From Tenacibaculum caenipelagi (lineage in GTDB: Bacteria; Bacteroidota; Bacteroidia; Flavobacteriales; Flavobacteriaceae), in assembly GCF_004363005.1 (NCBI RefSeq), contig NZ_SNYH01000001.1, positions 496,001 to 560,000 of the forward strand: a stretch of 64,000 nt of DNA, given 5' to 3'. The stretch's first letter is position 1, and every line of letters starts with the position of its first letter. The translations under genes and the position numbers were made by a program. The notes below the pieces were generated by a model. It was not told the origin of the DNA, searched no databases, and saw only the letters and a program-made list of their open reading frames with translations. Of this stretch, positions 39,866-50,089 are shown in pieces.

Positions 39866-40885
39866 ATGAAAAAAAGTCTTTTATTAATTTTAAGTGTAAT
39901 TACATTTACTTTGAAAATTAATGCTCAAAATGGTCCAGAAGGAATTTTATTTGCTGATTCAGAAGATACAAATCGCCTAACCAATGCCTATATGGCTCCT
40001 GCTATGAAGGGTTTAATATATGGCATGAACAACGGTTGGTACCATACTGCCAAAGTGCATAAAAAATTTGGTTTTGACATCTCAATTGGTTTTAATGGCT
40101 CAATGGTTCCTTCAAAGGATGAAATGTTTTCTTTATCAAATTTAAAATCAATTAACCAACCTACAGGAAACATAACTTCTGCTACTGTGGCTGGTTCTGA
40201 AAATGATGGTAGTTTAGCTACAGTTACTTTTCAAGAAAATGGAATCACTTATACTGGTACTTTTGAAATGCCTGGAGGTATCAAAGAAGATTTACCTTTA
40301 AATGCTGTTCCCGCTCCTGCTATTCAAGCGAGTATGGGATTACCTTTTAAAACCGATGTTATTTTACGATTTGTTCCTAAGGTAGGAAGCGATGACGTAA
40401 AAGGAGGTTTGTTTGGTATTGGATTAAAAAAGGAAATTACCGACTGGTTTGGTCCTTTAGATAAAACACCTTTGCATGTTTCTTTATTAGCTACCTATAC
40501 AAACATGGGAGTTGATTACACTATTACAGATGAAGATCCAGGTGATAATATTGACATACAAAATGGTAAGGTTGACTTTGATTTAAACTCTTATACTGTA
40601 CAGGCAATTGCTTCTTTAAATTTCCCTGTAATTAATGTGTATGGAGGTGTTGGATATACAGGAGGTTCATCTTCTTTAGATATGTCAGGAACATATACAC
40701 TTTCTTATAACGGTTCTCTAAACCAGAGAACTTTGACCGATCCCTTAAACTTAGATTCTAATGCCAGCGGTTTTAAAGCTACAGTTGGTACTCGTTTAAG
40801 CGTAGGTTTCTTTAAACTATTCGCAGATTACACACTTCAAGAATACAATGCTTTTAATGCTGGTATTGCTTTTAGCTTTAGATAA
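39866..40885 (+). CDS. Outer-membrane beta-barrel protein, DUF6588-like
   Basis: A 339-residue exported protein (signal ending KINAQ). Features resembling DUF6588 of Bacteroidota are RLTNAYMAPAMKGLIYGMN near the N-terminus, NNGWYHTAKVHKKFGFDISI, and alternating-strand segments ending in the aromatic C-terminus FNAGIAFSFR typical of barrels. The function is unknown. The family name is from memory. Monocistronic, with terminators on both sides. Confidence 0.7.
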   Translation: MKKSLLLILSVITFTLKINAQNGPEGILFADSEDTNRLTNAYMAPAMKGLIYGMNNGWYHTAKVHKKFGFDISIGFNGSMVPSKDEMFSLSNLKSINQPTGNITSATVAGSENDGSLATVTFQENGITYTGTFEMPGGIKEDLPLNAVPAPAIQASMGLPFKTDVILRFVPKVGSDDVKGGLFGIGLKKEITDWFGPLDKTPLHVSLLATYTNMGVDYTITDEDPGDNIDIQNGKVDFDLNSYTVQAIASLNFPVINVYGGVGYTGGSSSLDMSGTYTLSYNGSLNQRTLTDPLNLDSNASGFKATVGTRLSVGFFKLFADYTLQEYNAFNAGIAFSFR

Positions 40886-40908
40886 TTCTACAAAAAATAA
40901 ACATTACT

Positions 40909-40938
40909 AAAAACCCGTTGAAATATCAACGGGTTTTT
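40909..40938 (+). terminator. Terminator after the beta-barrel gene
   Basis: A 13-bp stem (core ACCCGTTGA / TCAACGGGT, loop AATA) with flanking A and T runs, 23 bases past the stop at 40885. Confidence 0.9.
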
Positions 40939-40962
40939 CTTTTATATCCATAGTCAAATCGC

Positions 40963-40970
40963 TATTTTTG
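40963..40970 (+). promoter_or_regulatory. Candidate -7 box for mdh
   Basis: TATTTTTG matches TAnnTTTG, 58 bases before the mdh ATG. The predicted transcript would begin just before the hairpin GTGCGG/CCGCAC (40979-40993). No clear -33 TTG is present. Confidence 0.5.
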
Positions 40971-41028
40971 TGCATCTTGTGCGGAATCCGCACTTATAAA
41001 CATATTAATTACAAAAAACATATATAAA

Positions 41029-41955
41029 ATGAAAGTAACGGTTGTAGGAGCAGGTGCAGTAGGTGCAAGTTGTGCTGAGTACATTGCTATTAAAAATTTC
41101 GCTTCAGAAGTTGTTTTAGTAGACATTAAAGAAGGTTTTGCTGAAGGTAAAGCTATGGATTTAATGCAAACTGCTTCTTTAAATGGTTTCGACACTAAAA
41201 TTACAGGAACTACTGGTGATTATAGCAAAACTGCTGGATCTGATATTTGCGTAATTACTTCTGGTATTGCTCGTAAACCAGGAATGTCTCGTGATGAATT
41301 ATTAGGAATCAATGCTGGTATTGTAAAATCAGTAGCTGCTAGTTTAGTAGAACAATCTCCTAACACAATTATCATTGTAGTATCAAACCCAATGGATACA
41401 ATGACGTATTTAGTACACAAAGCAACTGGATTACCTAAAAACAGAATTATTGGTATGGGTGGTGCTTTAGATTCTGCTCGTTTCAAATATCGTTTGGCAG
41501 AAGCTTTAGAAGCTCCTATTTCTGATGTTGACGGAATGGTTATCGGAGGTCACTCTGACAAAGGAATGGTACCTTTAACTCGTTTAGCTACTCGTAATTC
41601 TGTTCCTGTATCTGAATTCTTATCTGAAGAAAGATTAGAGCAAGTAAAACAAGATACAAAAGTTGGTGGTGCAACCTTAACAGGTTTATTAGGTACCTCT
41701 GCTTGGTATGCTCCTGGAGCTGCTGTATCTGGATTAGTACAAGCAATTGCTTGTGACCAAAAGAAAATCTATCCTTGTTCAGCTTTAGTAGAAGGTGAAT
41801 ACGGTTTATCTGGTTTATGTATTGGTGTACCTGTAGTATTAGGTAAAAACGGAATTGAAAAAATCGTTGAAATTAACTTAAGCGAAGAAGAAAAAGAAGC
41901 TTTAACTTCTTCAGCTGAAGCTGTAAAAAACAACAACGCTGCGTTAACTTTCTAA
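41029..41955 (+). CDS. mdh: Malate dehydrogenase
   Basis: NAD-dependent interconversion of malate and oxaloacetate in the TCA cycle. The 308-residue enzyme is of the LDH-like MDH type: VTVVGAGAVGASCAEYIA (NAD-binding glycines), SGIARKPGMSRDELL (substrate Arg residues), VVSNPMDTMTYLVHK, GMGGALDSARFKYRLAE and MVIGGHSDKGMVPLTR (catalytic His). Monocistronic, with a hairpin at the predicted 5' end of the mRNA and a terminator after the gene. Confidence 0.97.
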   Translation: MKVTVVGAGAVGASCAEYIAIKNFASEVVLVDIKEGFAEGKAMDLMQTASLNGFDTKITGTTGDYSKTAGSDICVITSGIARKPGMSRDELLGINAGIVKSVAASLVEQSPNTIIIVVSNPMDTMTYLVHKATGLPKNRIIGMGGALDSARFKYRLAEALEAPISDVDGMVIGGHSDKGMVPLTRLATRNSVPVSEFLSEERLEQVKQDTKVGGATLTGLLGTSAWYAPGAAVSGLVQAIACDQKKIYPCSALVEGEYGLSGLCIGVPVVLGKNGIEKIVEINLSEEEKEALTSSAEAVKNNNAALTF

Positions 41956-41982
41956 AAAGTTAAGAGTACATAATTTTAAAAG

Positions 41983-42014
41983 TCCTGAGCAATTATTTTG
42001 TTCAGGATTTTTTT
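41983..42014 (+). terminator. Terminator of mdh
   Basis: Stem TCCTGAGCAA / TTGTTCAGGA (one G-U) is followed by seven T's, 27 bases past the stop. Confidence 0.85.
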
Positions 42015-42079
42015 ATAAAAAAATGTTAAAGTTGTAATAATGATGTAAGATTCTACAAATCTATACGTCTTTATAGTAG

Positions 42080-42156
42080 AGAAACATTAGTAGTGTTTCT
42101 TTTCATAGTTTTTCATAGCAATTTTCCCACTTCATCCTTGAAGTGGGTTTCTTTTT
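42080..42156 (+). other. Two hairpins between mdh and ftsE
   Basis: AGAAACA/TGTTTCT (42080-42100) and CCCACTTCA/TGAAGTGGG (42126-42147) lie beyond the mdh terminator. Each has a T-rich stretch on the plus strand. The second would stop plus-strand transcripts, not the minus-strand ftsE transcript, so a short plus-strand RNA is possible. Confidence 0.4.
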
Positions 42157-42162
42157 ATAATA

Positions 42163-42846
42163 TTATACCGCTTGCTGTACTACTTCAAACAATTCTCCTC
42201 CCTCGCATTTAATCACTTTTTGTTTAAATTTTACAATTAATTGATAATCGTGGGTTGCCATGAGAATTGTTTTTCCGCTTTGATGAATTTCATTCAATAA
42301 CTCCATTACTTCTAATGAAGTTTTCGGATCTAAGTTACCTGTAGGCTCATCTGCCAATATTAATTCTGGATCATTTAGCAAAGCTCTTGCAATAGCAACA
42401 CGTTGTTGCTCTCCTCCTGAAAGTTCAAAGGTTTGTTTGTAGTACTTTTCCTTCATTCCAACTTTATCTAAAACTTCATGAATTTTATCTTTCATGTCGT
42501 TTTTATTTTTCCAACCTGTAGCTTTTAATACAAATTCCAGGTTTTCAAAAACATTTCTATCATTCAACAACTTAAAATCTTGAAAGACGATTCCTAATTT
42601 TCTTCGTAAAAAAGGGATATCACTCTCCTTTATTTTCTTCAAATCAAAATCAACAATACTCCCCAAACCACGTTGCAAACGCAAGTCTCCATATAAGGTT
42701 TTTAACAAACTACTTTTTCCACTTCCTGTCTTTCCTATCAGATAATAAAAATCACCTTTATTCAAGGTAAAATTCACTTTTGACAACACTAAATTGTCTT
42801 GTTGATAAATATCTGCATTCTCAAGATGTAAAACAGGATTTTCCAT
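42163..42846 (-). CDS. ftsE: FtsE-like ABC transporter ATPase
   Basis: A 227-residue ABC ATPase of the FtsE/LolD/MacB group. Walker A is [19 protein letters not shown], signature [18 protein letters not shown], Walker [16 protein letters not shown]-loop [13 protein letters not shown]. The N-terminal phrase [20 protein letters not shown] and single-domain architecture fit FtsE, which with FtsX regulates cell-wall hydrolases at division. The ftsX gene is not in the window, so the exact subfamily is inferred. A minus-strand TAGATTTG (42864-42871) just upstream is a plausible -7 box. Confidence 0.85.
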   Translation of the reverse strand: MENPVLHLENADIYQQDNLVLSKVNFTLNKGDFYYLIGKTGSGKSSLLKTLYGDLRLQRGLGSIVDFDLKKIKESDIPFLRRKLGIVFQDFKLLNDRNVFENLEFVLKATGWKNKNDMKDKIHEVLDKVGMKEKYYKQTFELSGGEQQRVAIARALLNDPELILADEPTGNLDPKTSLEVMELLNEIHQSGKTILMATHDYQLIVKFKQKVIKCEGGELFEVVQQAV

Positions 42847-42902
42847 GTAATGTATGTTTTTTACAAATCTAAAATTTTATAATGTAATTCTGTAACATTT
42901 CT

Positions 42903-42910
42903 TACTTTTG
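42903..42910 (+). promoter_or_regulatory. Candidate -7 box for the TPR protein gene
   Basis: TACTTTTG matches TAnnTTTG, 61 bases before the ATG at 42972, in the divergent gap with ftsE. The -33 TTG is unclear. Confidence 0.45.
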
Positions 42911-42971
42911 GTAAAAAATCTTCCAACAAAAATAAAAAACTAACGTTATAGTTTCTAGATAACTAAAAAAT

Positions 42972-45900
42972 ATGAGATTTAATTGTTTCAAAAAAAGCTA
43001 TTGTTTATTCTTTTTTTTAACCATCACCACGTCAATAATAGCACAACAAACGGCTATAAATTATGACATTAATGCCAATTTTCATAAGGCTACTCGTTTA
43101 TATAATAACAAAGCATATGCTGCTTCTCAAGTACTTTTTAGAGAGGTTTCTAATAACTCAGAAAAACATCATAGTTTAAAGGCTGATGCCGATTACTACG
43201 ATGCCATGTGTGCAATAAAGCTACAGCAAGATGATGCTGATGATAGAGTGATGCAGTTTGTTGAAAACTATCCATACAACAATAAAAAAGAAAAGGCTTT
43301 TTTAAATGTTGGAAACTATTATTTTGCGAATAGAAAAGCTGCGCATTCTTTAAAATGGTATCAAAAAGTAAACGAAAAATTACTAAATCAAGAAGAAAGA
43401 GATGAACTAAATTATAAAATGGGGTATGCTCTGTTAGTTTCTAATTATTTGAAAGATGCCAAATCACATTTTCAAGCTTTATTAGGAAACCCTATTTATG
43501 GTAACGATGCTCGTTATTACTACGGATTTATTGCTTACAAGCAAGAAAATTTTGGTGAAGCTGAAGACAACTTAAGTCAACTAGCCAATGACGCAACCTA
43601 CCAAGCAAAAGCAAATTATTATATTTTAGATATTAGTTTTAAAGCTGGAAGATTTGATAAATCAATTCAAATTGGAAAAAGATTATTAGAAACATCTAAA
43701 GACCCTAAAGAGGTTTCTGAAATTTCTAAAATAGTAGGTGAAAGCTACTTTAATCTTAAAAAATATGAGAAAGCAATTCCATATTTAAAAGAGTACAAAG
43801 GAAAAAATGGTCGTTGGACAAATACCGACTATTATTATTTAGGATATGCTTACTACCAACAAAAAGATTATGAAACTGCGATTAGTAATTTCAATAAAAT
43901 TATTGGTGGAAACAACAAAGTAGCGCAAAATGCTTATTATCACTTAGCTGAATGTTATTTAGAGTTAGGTAAAAAACTCGAAGCCTTAAACGCATTCAAA
44001 AATGCTAGTGAAATGGATTTTGATGCTAAAATTACTGAAAGCGCTTCTTTAAATTATGCTAAATTGAGTTATGAAGAAGGAAATCCATATGAAAGCGTCC
44101 CTGATGTTTTAAAAGGGTTCTTAACAAAATATCCAACTTCGCCAAATACCGCTGAAATTAGTAATTTACTAGTTACCTCATACCTACACCAACAAGACTA
44201 TCAAGGAGCATTGGATTTTTTAAAGACTTCTGAAACACCAGAAAGTAAAAGTATCATTAATGAAGTGTCTTTGTACAGAGGTATTCAATTATTCAATGAA
44301 AATAAAATAACAGAAGCCAAACCATATTTTATAAATGCGACAAAGTCTGAGAATGTTATTATTCATAACAAAGGAGCTTATTGGTTAGCTGAAACAGAAT
44401 ATTCACTTGGGAATTACCAGAATGCTCTTGAATACTTCTTGTCTGTTACCGATAAAGAAATTAGTGAAGCTAAGATGTTAAACTATCAAATCGGATATAC
44501 CAATTTTAAACTAAAAAGTTATCCGAATGCTGCAAAATACTTTCAACAATTCTTAGAACAAAATCTTGATGATAATGGTTTAAACGATGACGCATCTAAC
44601 CGTTTAGGAGATGCTTTTTATGCTTCTAAAAGCTATACAAATGCTATCAATGCGTATAACAAAGTAATTCAAGAAGGTGGTTTGGGCGCTGATTATGCGC
44701 AATATCAAACAGCTATGAGTAATGGTTTTTTAGGGAAAAATGACGTTAAAATTAAAGACTTAGAAACACTTATTAATGAATATGAAGGATCTCAGTTAAA
44801 AGATGATGCTTTATTTCAATTAGCAACAACCTATACAACAATAGATAATACTTCAAAAGCACAAAAAACTTATGAACGTTTATTAGCTAATTATCCTACA
44901 AGTAATTATGTACCAAATGTTTTATTACGTCAAGGACTATTATACTACAGTAAGAATAACAACAGAAAAGCAATTGAAAAGTATAAAGAAGTAGTAGCAA
45001 AACATCCAAACTCTAATGAGGCTAGACAAGCAGTTACCAATATTAAAAATGTATATATCGACTTGGGTAAAGTTGATGAGTATGCAACTTGGGTTAAAAA
45101 TGTAAGCTTTGCCAATGTTACCAATGCAGAATTAGATAATGCTACCTATCAATCTGCTGAGAATAAATTCTTAGAAAACAACAACGCAAAAGCTATTGAA
45201 GGATTTAATAAGTATTTACAAGCATTCCCTAACGGAATTAATGTATTAAAAGCTCATTTTTATTTAGCACAAGCCTATAATAACACTAAATTATTTGATA
45301 ACGCAATTCCTCATTACACCTATGTAATGAAACAAAGTAAGAGTGAGTTTACCGAAGAATCATTGACAAAACTGGCAAACATCTATCTTGAGAAACAAGA
45401 TTGGAATAATGGAATTTTAGTACTTCAACAATTAGAAAAAGACGCTAACTATCCACAAAACATCATTTTTGCTCAAAGTAACTTGATGAAAGGATATTAT
45501 AAAAAGAACGATTATTCAAATGCCATTACCTATGCTGAAAAGGTATTAACCAAAGAAAAACTAGACACTAATATTGCTGAAGATGCTAAAATTATCTTAG
45601 CGCGTTCTTCTTTTAAAAACAATGATTTTTTAACTGCAGAAGAATATTTTAACGAAGCCAGTAAAAAAGCTACCGGAGAGTTAAAAGCCGAGTGTTTATA
45701 CTACAATGCTTTCTTTTTACACGAAAACAAAGAATATGAAGCTTCAACTAAAGCTGTTCAAGACTTAATAGCAAATTACTCATCATACAAATACTGGGGA
45801 GTAAAAAGCTATATAATCATGGCTAAAAATTACTATGCTCTAAAAGATGCGTATCAAGCTACATACATCTTAGAAAACATCATCAAAAACTTTACACAGT

Positions 45901-45992
45901 ATAAAGATGTAATTGAAGAAGCTAAAAACGAACTTCGTACCATTAAAAATAAAGAAGCAAAAACAAACGAATCAGTAACTACCCAAAACTAA
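42972..45992 (+). CDS. Large periplasmic TPR-repeat protein
   Basis: A 1006-residue exported protein (signal with FFFLTITTSIIAQ). Almost the whole mature chain is tetratricopeptide repeats, for example AAHSLKWYQKVNEKLLNQEE, YYLGYAYYQQKDYETAISNF and NAINAYNKVIQEGG. Tol-Pal/YbgF-like outer-membrane scaffolds and large flavobacterial TPR proteins share this build. It likely mediates envelope protein contacts. The next gene, a plug-less barrel, starts 26 bases later, so the two probably form an operon and a complex. Confidence 0.88.
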   Translation: MRFNCFKKSYCLFFFLTITTSIIAQQTAINYDINANFHKATRLYNNKAYAASQVLFREVSNNSEKHHSLKADADYYDAMCAIKLQQDDADDRVMQFVENYPYNNKKEKAFLNVGNYYFANRKAAHSLKWYQKVNEKLLNQEERDELNYKMGYALLVSNYLKDAKSHFQALLGNPIYGNDARYYYGFIAYKQENFGEAEDNLSQLANDATYQAKANYYILDISFKAGRFDKSIQIGKRLLETSKDPKEVSEISKIVGESYFNLKKYEKAIPYLKEYKGKNGRWTNTDYYYLGYAYYQQKDYETAISNFNKIIGGNNKVAQNAYYHLAECYLELGKKLEALNAFKNASEMDFDAKITESASLNYAKLSYEEGNPYESVPDVLKGFLTKYPTSPNTAEISNLLVTSYLHQQDYQGALDFLKTSETPESKSIINEVSLYRGIQLFNENKITEAKPYFINATKSENVIIHNKGAYWLAETEYSLGNYQNALEYFLSVTDKEISEAKMLNYQIGYTNFKLKSYPNAAKYFQQFLEQNLDDNGLNDDASNRLGDAFYASKSYTNAINAYNKVIQEGGLGADYAQYQTAMSNGFLGKNDVKIKDLETLINEYEGSQLKDDALFQLATTYTTIDNTSKAQKTYERLLANYPTSNYVPNVLLRQGLLYYSKNNNRKAIEKYKEVVAKHPNSNEARQAVTNIKNVYIDLGKVDEYATWVKNVSFANVTNAELDNATYQSAENKFLENNNAKAIEGFNKYLQAFPNGINVLKAHFYLAQAYNNTKLFDNAIPHYTYVMKQSKSEFTEESLTKLANIYLEKQDWNNGILVLQQLEKDANYPQNIIFAQSNLMKGYYKKNDYSNAITYAEKVLTKEKLDTNIAEDAKIILARSSFKNNDFLTAEEYFNEASKKATGELKAECLYYNAFFLHENKEYEASTKAVQDLIANYSSYKYWGVKSYIIMAKNYYALKDAYQATYILENIIKNFTQYKDVIEEAKNELRTIKNKEAKTNESVTTQN

Positions 45993-46018
45993 ATTTGTTA
46001 ATAACAAACGAAAGTTAA

Positions 46019-47812
46019 ATGATTAGATCGATGAAAAAGCACCTAAGTTTACTTGTTTTATTTGTGATAGCATATGCTAATGCGCAAGAAAAAAAAGCTC
46101 CTAATAAAGCAAAAGACACCATTATAAAAACAGAAGTTGTAAACGTAGTAACTTCTTATGTTCCTAAAATTACTGACGCTTTTAAAATAAAGCAAAAACC
46201 TATAATCGAACACACCAAAGAAACTCAGAAAAAAGCCTTAGAATATCAAATTTTTTCGGTTCCTGTAGCTTCTACTTTTATCCCAAAAAGTGGAACTATG
46301 AAAAAAGTAGATCTAGGAAAAAGAGAAAGGCTATACGACAACTATGTATCGGTTGGTTTTGGAAATACGCTTTCTCCTTTTTTGGAGGCTTATGTTAGAC
46401 GTAGCCAAAGTTACAACAGTGAATTAGGTGCACATTTTAAGTTTTTATTGTCTTCTGATCCTGTTGCAGACACTGAGTTAAGTAGCACTTTTTACAACAT
46501 TGATTTAAACTTAATCTACACTCAGCAAGAGCGCTATTTTGAATGGACTGCTGGTTTAGATGCTGAAAAAGACAAATACAATTGGTACGGTTTACCTACC
46601 AATATTACTTTTACTGAAGCTACTGTAAGCGCCATTGAAGAAGCTCAAAGTTACAATCACTTTAAAATATTTGGGCAAGTAAAACCAGATGATTCTTATT
46701 TAGAGGAAGCTAATGGAGCAATTTCTTTCTTTTCAGACTCATTTGAAAGTGCCGAGTTTTTAGTTGATGGTAATGCCCTATTCAAATTTCCTTTAGATAA
46801 TTTTCACCGTCAATTAAACGATATATACATAAACACTACTCTTAATTATTTAGGAGGTTCTTATGCTTATGCTTACGACGCTACTACACCTATTGATTTT
46901 AATTTTATGACGTTAGGTGTGCATCCAACCTATAAATTTAATGTACAAGATGTAGCTATTCAATTAGGAGCAAAAAGTTATTTTTCAATGGATACAGAAC
47001 GTAGTGAATATAACTTTTTCATCTATCCTGATGTAGAAATCTCATATCCTATTATAAAAGATTTTACCAATGTATTTATCGGAGCTTCAGGTGATTTAAC
47101 CACCAATATGTATCAATCATTTACAGATGATAATCCATACCTGTCTCCTACTCTTGACATTCGTCAAACTAATAAAAAATATGATGTTTTTGGAGGAATT
47201 AGAGGTAATTTAGATCATGAATTCAGTTATAATGCTAAAGTAAGTTATGCTGATATTGAGAACAATCCGTTTTTTGTGCTAAATCAATCAAAATCAGACG
47301 GTGATAACATTGCAGGAACCAACGGATTCACTTTTTATGGATATGAATACGGAAACTCTTTTAAAGTTGTATATGATGACATTAAATCCATATCCTTTTT
47401 AGGTGAAATTGCTTATGATGGCATAAAGAACCTGACTATTGGAGCCAATGCTCAATTCAATAAATTTACGTTAACCAATGAAGCAGAAACCTGGAATACA
47501 CCTAAAATAAAAGGTGAAATTTTCGGAACTTACAAAACCAATAAATGGTATGCAGGGGCAAACTTCTATTTTGTTGGAAACAGAAAAGGAAAAGTTTATG
47601 ATACTTTACCTGCAGACACCTTTACTTCCGTTGATTTAAAAAGTTATTTTGATGTAAATTTTAATGGAGGATATCATTTTGACGACACCTTCTCTGTATT
47701 TTTAAATCTAAACAATGTTTTGAACAACAGTTATCAGCGATTTAATAACTTCAATGTACAAGGATTCCAAGCCATGGGAGGTTTAACATGGAAGTTTGAT
47801 ACGCTTTTCTAA
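46019..47812 (+). CDS. TonB-dependent-receptor-like beta-barrel without plug
   Basis: A 597-residue outer-membrane protein. The ATG at 46019 precedes a second ATG at 46031 that gives a tighter signal peptide (MKKHLSLLVLFVIAYANAQ). The rest is beta-barrel (YDNYVSVGFGNTLSPFLEAY onward), with C-terminal strands like those of TonB-dependent receptors (FDDTFSVFLNLNNVLNNSYQ, GGLTWKFD). No plug domain or TonB box is seen, so active transport is doubtful. It follows the TPR gene closely. Confidence 0.8.
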   Translation: MIRSMKKHLSLLVLFVIAYANAQEKKAPNKAKDTIIKTEVVNVVTSYVPKITDAFKIKQKPIIEHTKETQKKALEYQIFSVPVASTFIPKSGTMKKVDLGKRERLYDNYVSVGFGNTLSPFLEAYVRRSQSYNSELGAHFKFLLSSDPVADTELSSTFYNIDLNLIYTQQERYFEWTAGLDAEKDKYNWYGLPTNITFTEATVSAIEEAQSYNHFKIFGQVKPDDSYLEEANGAISFFSDSFESAEFLVDGNALFKFPLDNFHRQLNDIYINTTLNYLGGSYAYAYDATTPIDFNFMTLGVHPTYKFNVQDVAIQLGAKSYFSMDTERSEYNFFIYPDVEISYPIIKDFTNVFIGASGDLTTNMYQSFTDDNPYLSPTLDIRQTNKKYDVFGGIRGNLDHEFSYNAKVSYADIENNPFFVLNQSKSDGDNIAGTNGFTFYGYEYGNSFKVVYDDIKSISFLGEIAYDGIKNLTIGANAQFNKFTLTNEAETWNTPKIKGEIFGTYKTNKWYAGANFYFVGNRKGKVYDTLPADTFTSVDLKSYFDVNFNGGYHFDDTFSVFLNLNNVLNNSYQRFNNFNVQGFQAMGGLTWKFDTLF

Positions 47813-47862
47813 AATTTAAAATATAAAACTTACATTTAGGGTGTTAAAAACTAATACCCTAA

Positions 47863-49302
47863 ATGAAAAAATCAACCCTTTTACTAGCGGCAAGTATCAC
47901 TTTTTTTGCTTGTAAAACAGAACAAAAACAAACCACAAAAGCTTCAAACAACTACACAGAAGCAAATTACAAACAAGATTCAACACAAATAAAACAACTA
48001 TTCAACTCAGCTCTTACACAAGGTAAATCCTATGAATGGTTACGTGACTTAACTCAAAACATCGGAAGCCGTTTATCAGGATCTGAAGGAGCGGCCAAAT
48101 CGGTTATTTGGGGAGAACAACTTATGAAAGAAGTTGGATTAGATTCTGTTTGGTTACAACCAATTATGGTACCTCATTGGATTCGCGGAGAAAAAGAAGT
48201 AGCTAATTACGAGTTTAATGGAGAGAAAATAAATGTTCCTATTTGTGCATTAGGAGGTTCGATTGCTACCCCTTCTAGCGGAATTACAGCAGAAATTATT
48301 GAGGTAAAAAATATAGAAGAAGCAAAAAAAATAGGCGATAAAGCCAACGGTAAAATTGTATTCTTTAATGGCGCTTTTGATAACACACTTATCAATACAT
48401 TCCGCGCGTATGGAGGCTGTGTTGCACAACGATTTGCGGGGGCTTCAACCGTAGGTAAATTTGGAGCTAAAGGAGTTATCGTTCGCTCAATGACTAACGG
48501 AATTGATGATTATCCACATACTGGTTCTATGGGATATGGTGATATTCCTAAAGAAGAATATATTCCTGCGGCAGCAATTAGTTCACGTGCTGCTGAAAAT
48601 TTAAGTAAGCATATAAAAGAAAAACCGAACTTACAGTTCTACTTTAAACAAAGCTGTAAAAATTTACCTGATGCTCCTTCACACAATGTTGTAGGTGAAA
48701 TTAAAGGAAGTGAAAATCCTGATAAAATTATGGTGATTGGTGGACATTTAGATTCTTGGGATTTAGGTGATGGAGCACACGATGACGGTACAGGAATTGT
48801 ACAATCTTTAGAGGTAGCTTATCTATTAAAAAAGAATAATATCCAACCAAAAAACACAATTCGTATTGTGTTTTTTATGAATGAAGAAAATGGTTTACGT
48901 GGAGCAACTGAATATGCCCGTTTAGCCAAAGTAAATGGCGAACTACATATTGGGGCTTTAGAATCGGATGCTGGAGGTCATACACCAAGAGGTTTTACTA
49001 TTGATGCTAACGAAAAGAATTTACAACTTTTACAAGGTTGGAAAAAACTCTTAGCTCCGTACGGATTACATGATATCATCGCTGGAGGCGGTGGTGCTGA
49101 TATTGGCCCACTAAAAGATGACCATGTTACTTTAGTTGGTTACAGACCTGATTCGCAACGTTATTTTGATTATCATCACGCTGCCACAGACACCTTTGAC
49201 AAAGTAAACAAACGCGAACTAGAATTGGGTAGTGCTTCAATGGCGAGTATTGTATATTTAATGGATAAGTATTTATATAATCAAGAAAATATAAAACCTT
49301 AA
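47863..49302 (+). CDS. M28-family zinc aminopeptidase/carboxypeptidase Q-like lipoprotein
   Basis: A 479-residue M28 metallopeptidase anchored as a lipoprotein (MKKSTLLLAASITFFACK). A PA insert domain (about 140-270) interrupts the fold. Di-zinc ligands appear in VIGGHLDSWDLGDGAHDDGTG, the catalytic Glu in FFMNEENGLRGATEYA, a third ligand in ALESDAGGHTPRGF, and the last His in DYHHAATDTFDKV. All are present, so it should be active on peptides in the periplasm or at the cell surface. Confidence 0.93.
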   Translation: MKKSTLLLAASITFFACKTEQKQTTKASNNYTEANYKQDSTQIKQLFNSALTQGKSYEWLRDLTQNIGSRLSGSEGAAKSVIWGEQLMKEVGLDSVWLQPIMVPHWIRGEKEVANYEFNGEKINVPICALGGSIATPSSGITAEIIEVKNIEEAKKIGDKANGKIVFFNGAFDNTLINTFRAYGGCVAQRFAGASTVGKFGAKGVIVRSMTNGIDDYPHTGSMGYGDIPKEEYIPAAAISSRAAENLSKHIKEKPNLQFYFKQSCKNLPDAPSHNVVGEIKGSENPDKIMVIGGHLDSWDLGDGAHDDGTGIVQSLEVAYLLKKNNIQPKNTIRIVFFMNEENGLRGATEYARLAKVNGELHIGALESDAGGHTPRGFTIDANEKNLQLLQGWKKLLAPYGLHDIIAGGGGADIGPLKDDHVTLVGYRPDSQRYFDYHHAATDTFDKVNKRELELGSASMASIVYLMDKYLYNQENIKP

Positions 49303-49305
49303 TTA

Positions 49306-49665
49306 ATGGAAATTTTAATATTAATATTACGGATAATATTTGGTCTTTTATTAGGTTTTGCTGGTGTTATGCATTTTGTAAAGCCAAAAGTATTTAATCG
49401 GTTTATTCCTCCTTTTCTTCCCAAATTAGCAGTAAATTATATAGCAGGTTTTTTTGAATTTACTATAGGTATTTGTTTACTTATCAATCAAACCGCTAAA
49501 CAAGCCGCTTTAGCGATGTTTGTATTAATGCTCATTTTTTTACCAATCCATATTTGGGATGTTTTTAGAGAAAAACCAGCCATTGGATCTAAAAAAATAG
49601 CCATAATAAGAGTACTTCTCCAATTTCTATTGTTATACATTGCCTATTTAATTTACACTCACTAA
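49306..49665 (+). CDS. DoxX-family membrane protein
   Basis: A 119-residue integral membrane protein with four TM segments. The first is LILRIIFGLLLGFAGVMHFV followed by KPKVFNRFIPPFLP; the second has the DoxX-like Gly-Phe-Phe-Glu (AGFFEFTIGICLLI). The function is unknown; some DoxX proteins act in redox or thiosulfate metabolism. Start four bases after the M28 peptidase stop, so co-transcription is likely. Confidence 0.8.
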   Translation: MEILILILRIIFGLLLGFAGVMHFVKPKVFNRFIPPFLPKLAVNYIAGFFEFTIGICLLINQTAKQAALAMFVLMLIFLPIHIWDVFREKPAIGSKKIAIIRVLLQFLLLYIAYLIYTH

Positions 49666-50089
49666 TGAGAACTTTTCCTTAATAAAGCTAAAAAGCCTCA
49701 TATCTTTTAGATGGTTATTTCATAAAAAAACTACATTTAAGTTTAAAAATCTTGAATGTAGTTTTCGTCATTTTCAACTATATTATTAGCAAATAAAATA
49801 CATGAAGAACATTTTTTTGCAAAAAAAATAAAATTTATTTTAAATTTTATTCGTCAGAACATATAGTAAACTATAATACTACTAACCAAACCACTAACTA
49901 ACTTTTGTTTTTATACTTTTCACATTAAAATAATGCGAAATTCATTTCTTTTTAACATTAGTTAAAATAAAACATTAGGGTTTTCACCTATTCATCTGTT
50001 TTAGTACCGCAATTTTATTCTAGAAAAAAATTACGCTATATCCTTATTCGGATACCATTTATTATTTATTAATTTAAACATTAACACGC
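49666..50089. other. Intergenic region with terminator
   Basis: An AAAACTACATT/AATGTAGTTTT stem (49727-49765) ends the DoxX transcript. The remaining bases are AT-rich. A short inverted repeat TATAGTAAACTATA (49861-49874) and a weak TATCC/GGATA pair (50039-50054) were noticed. No gene or RNA was recognised. Confidence 0.5.
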
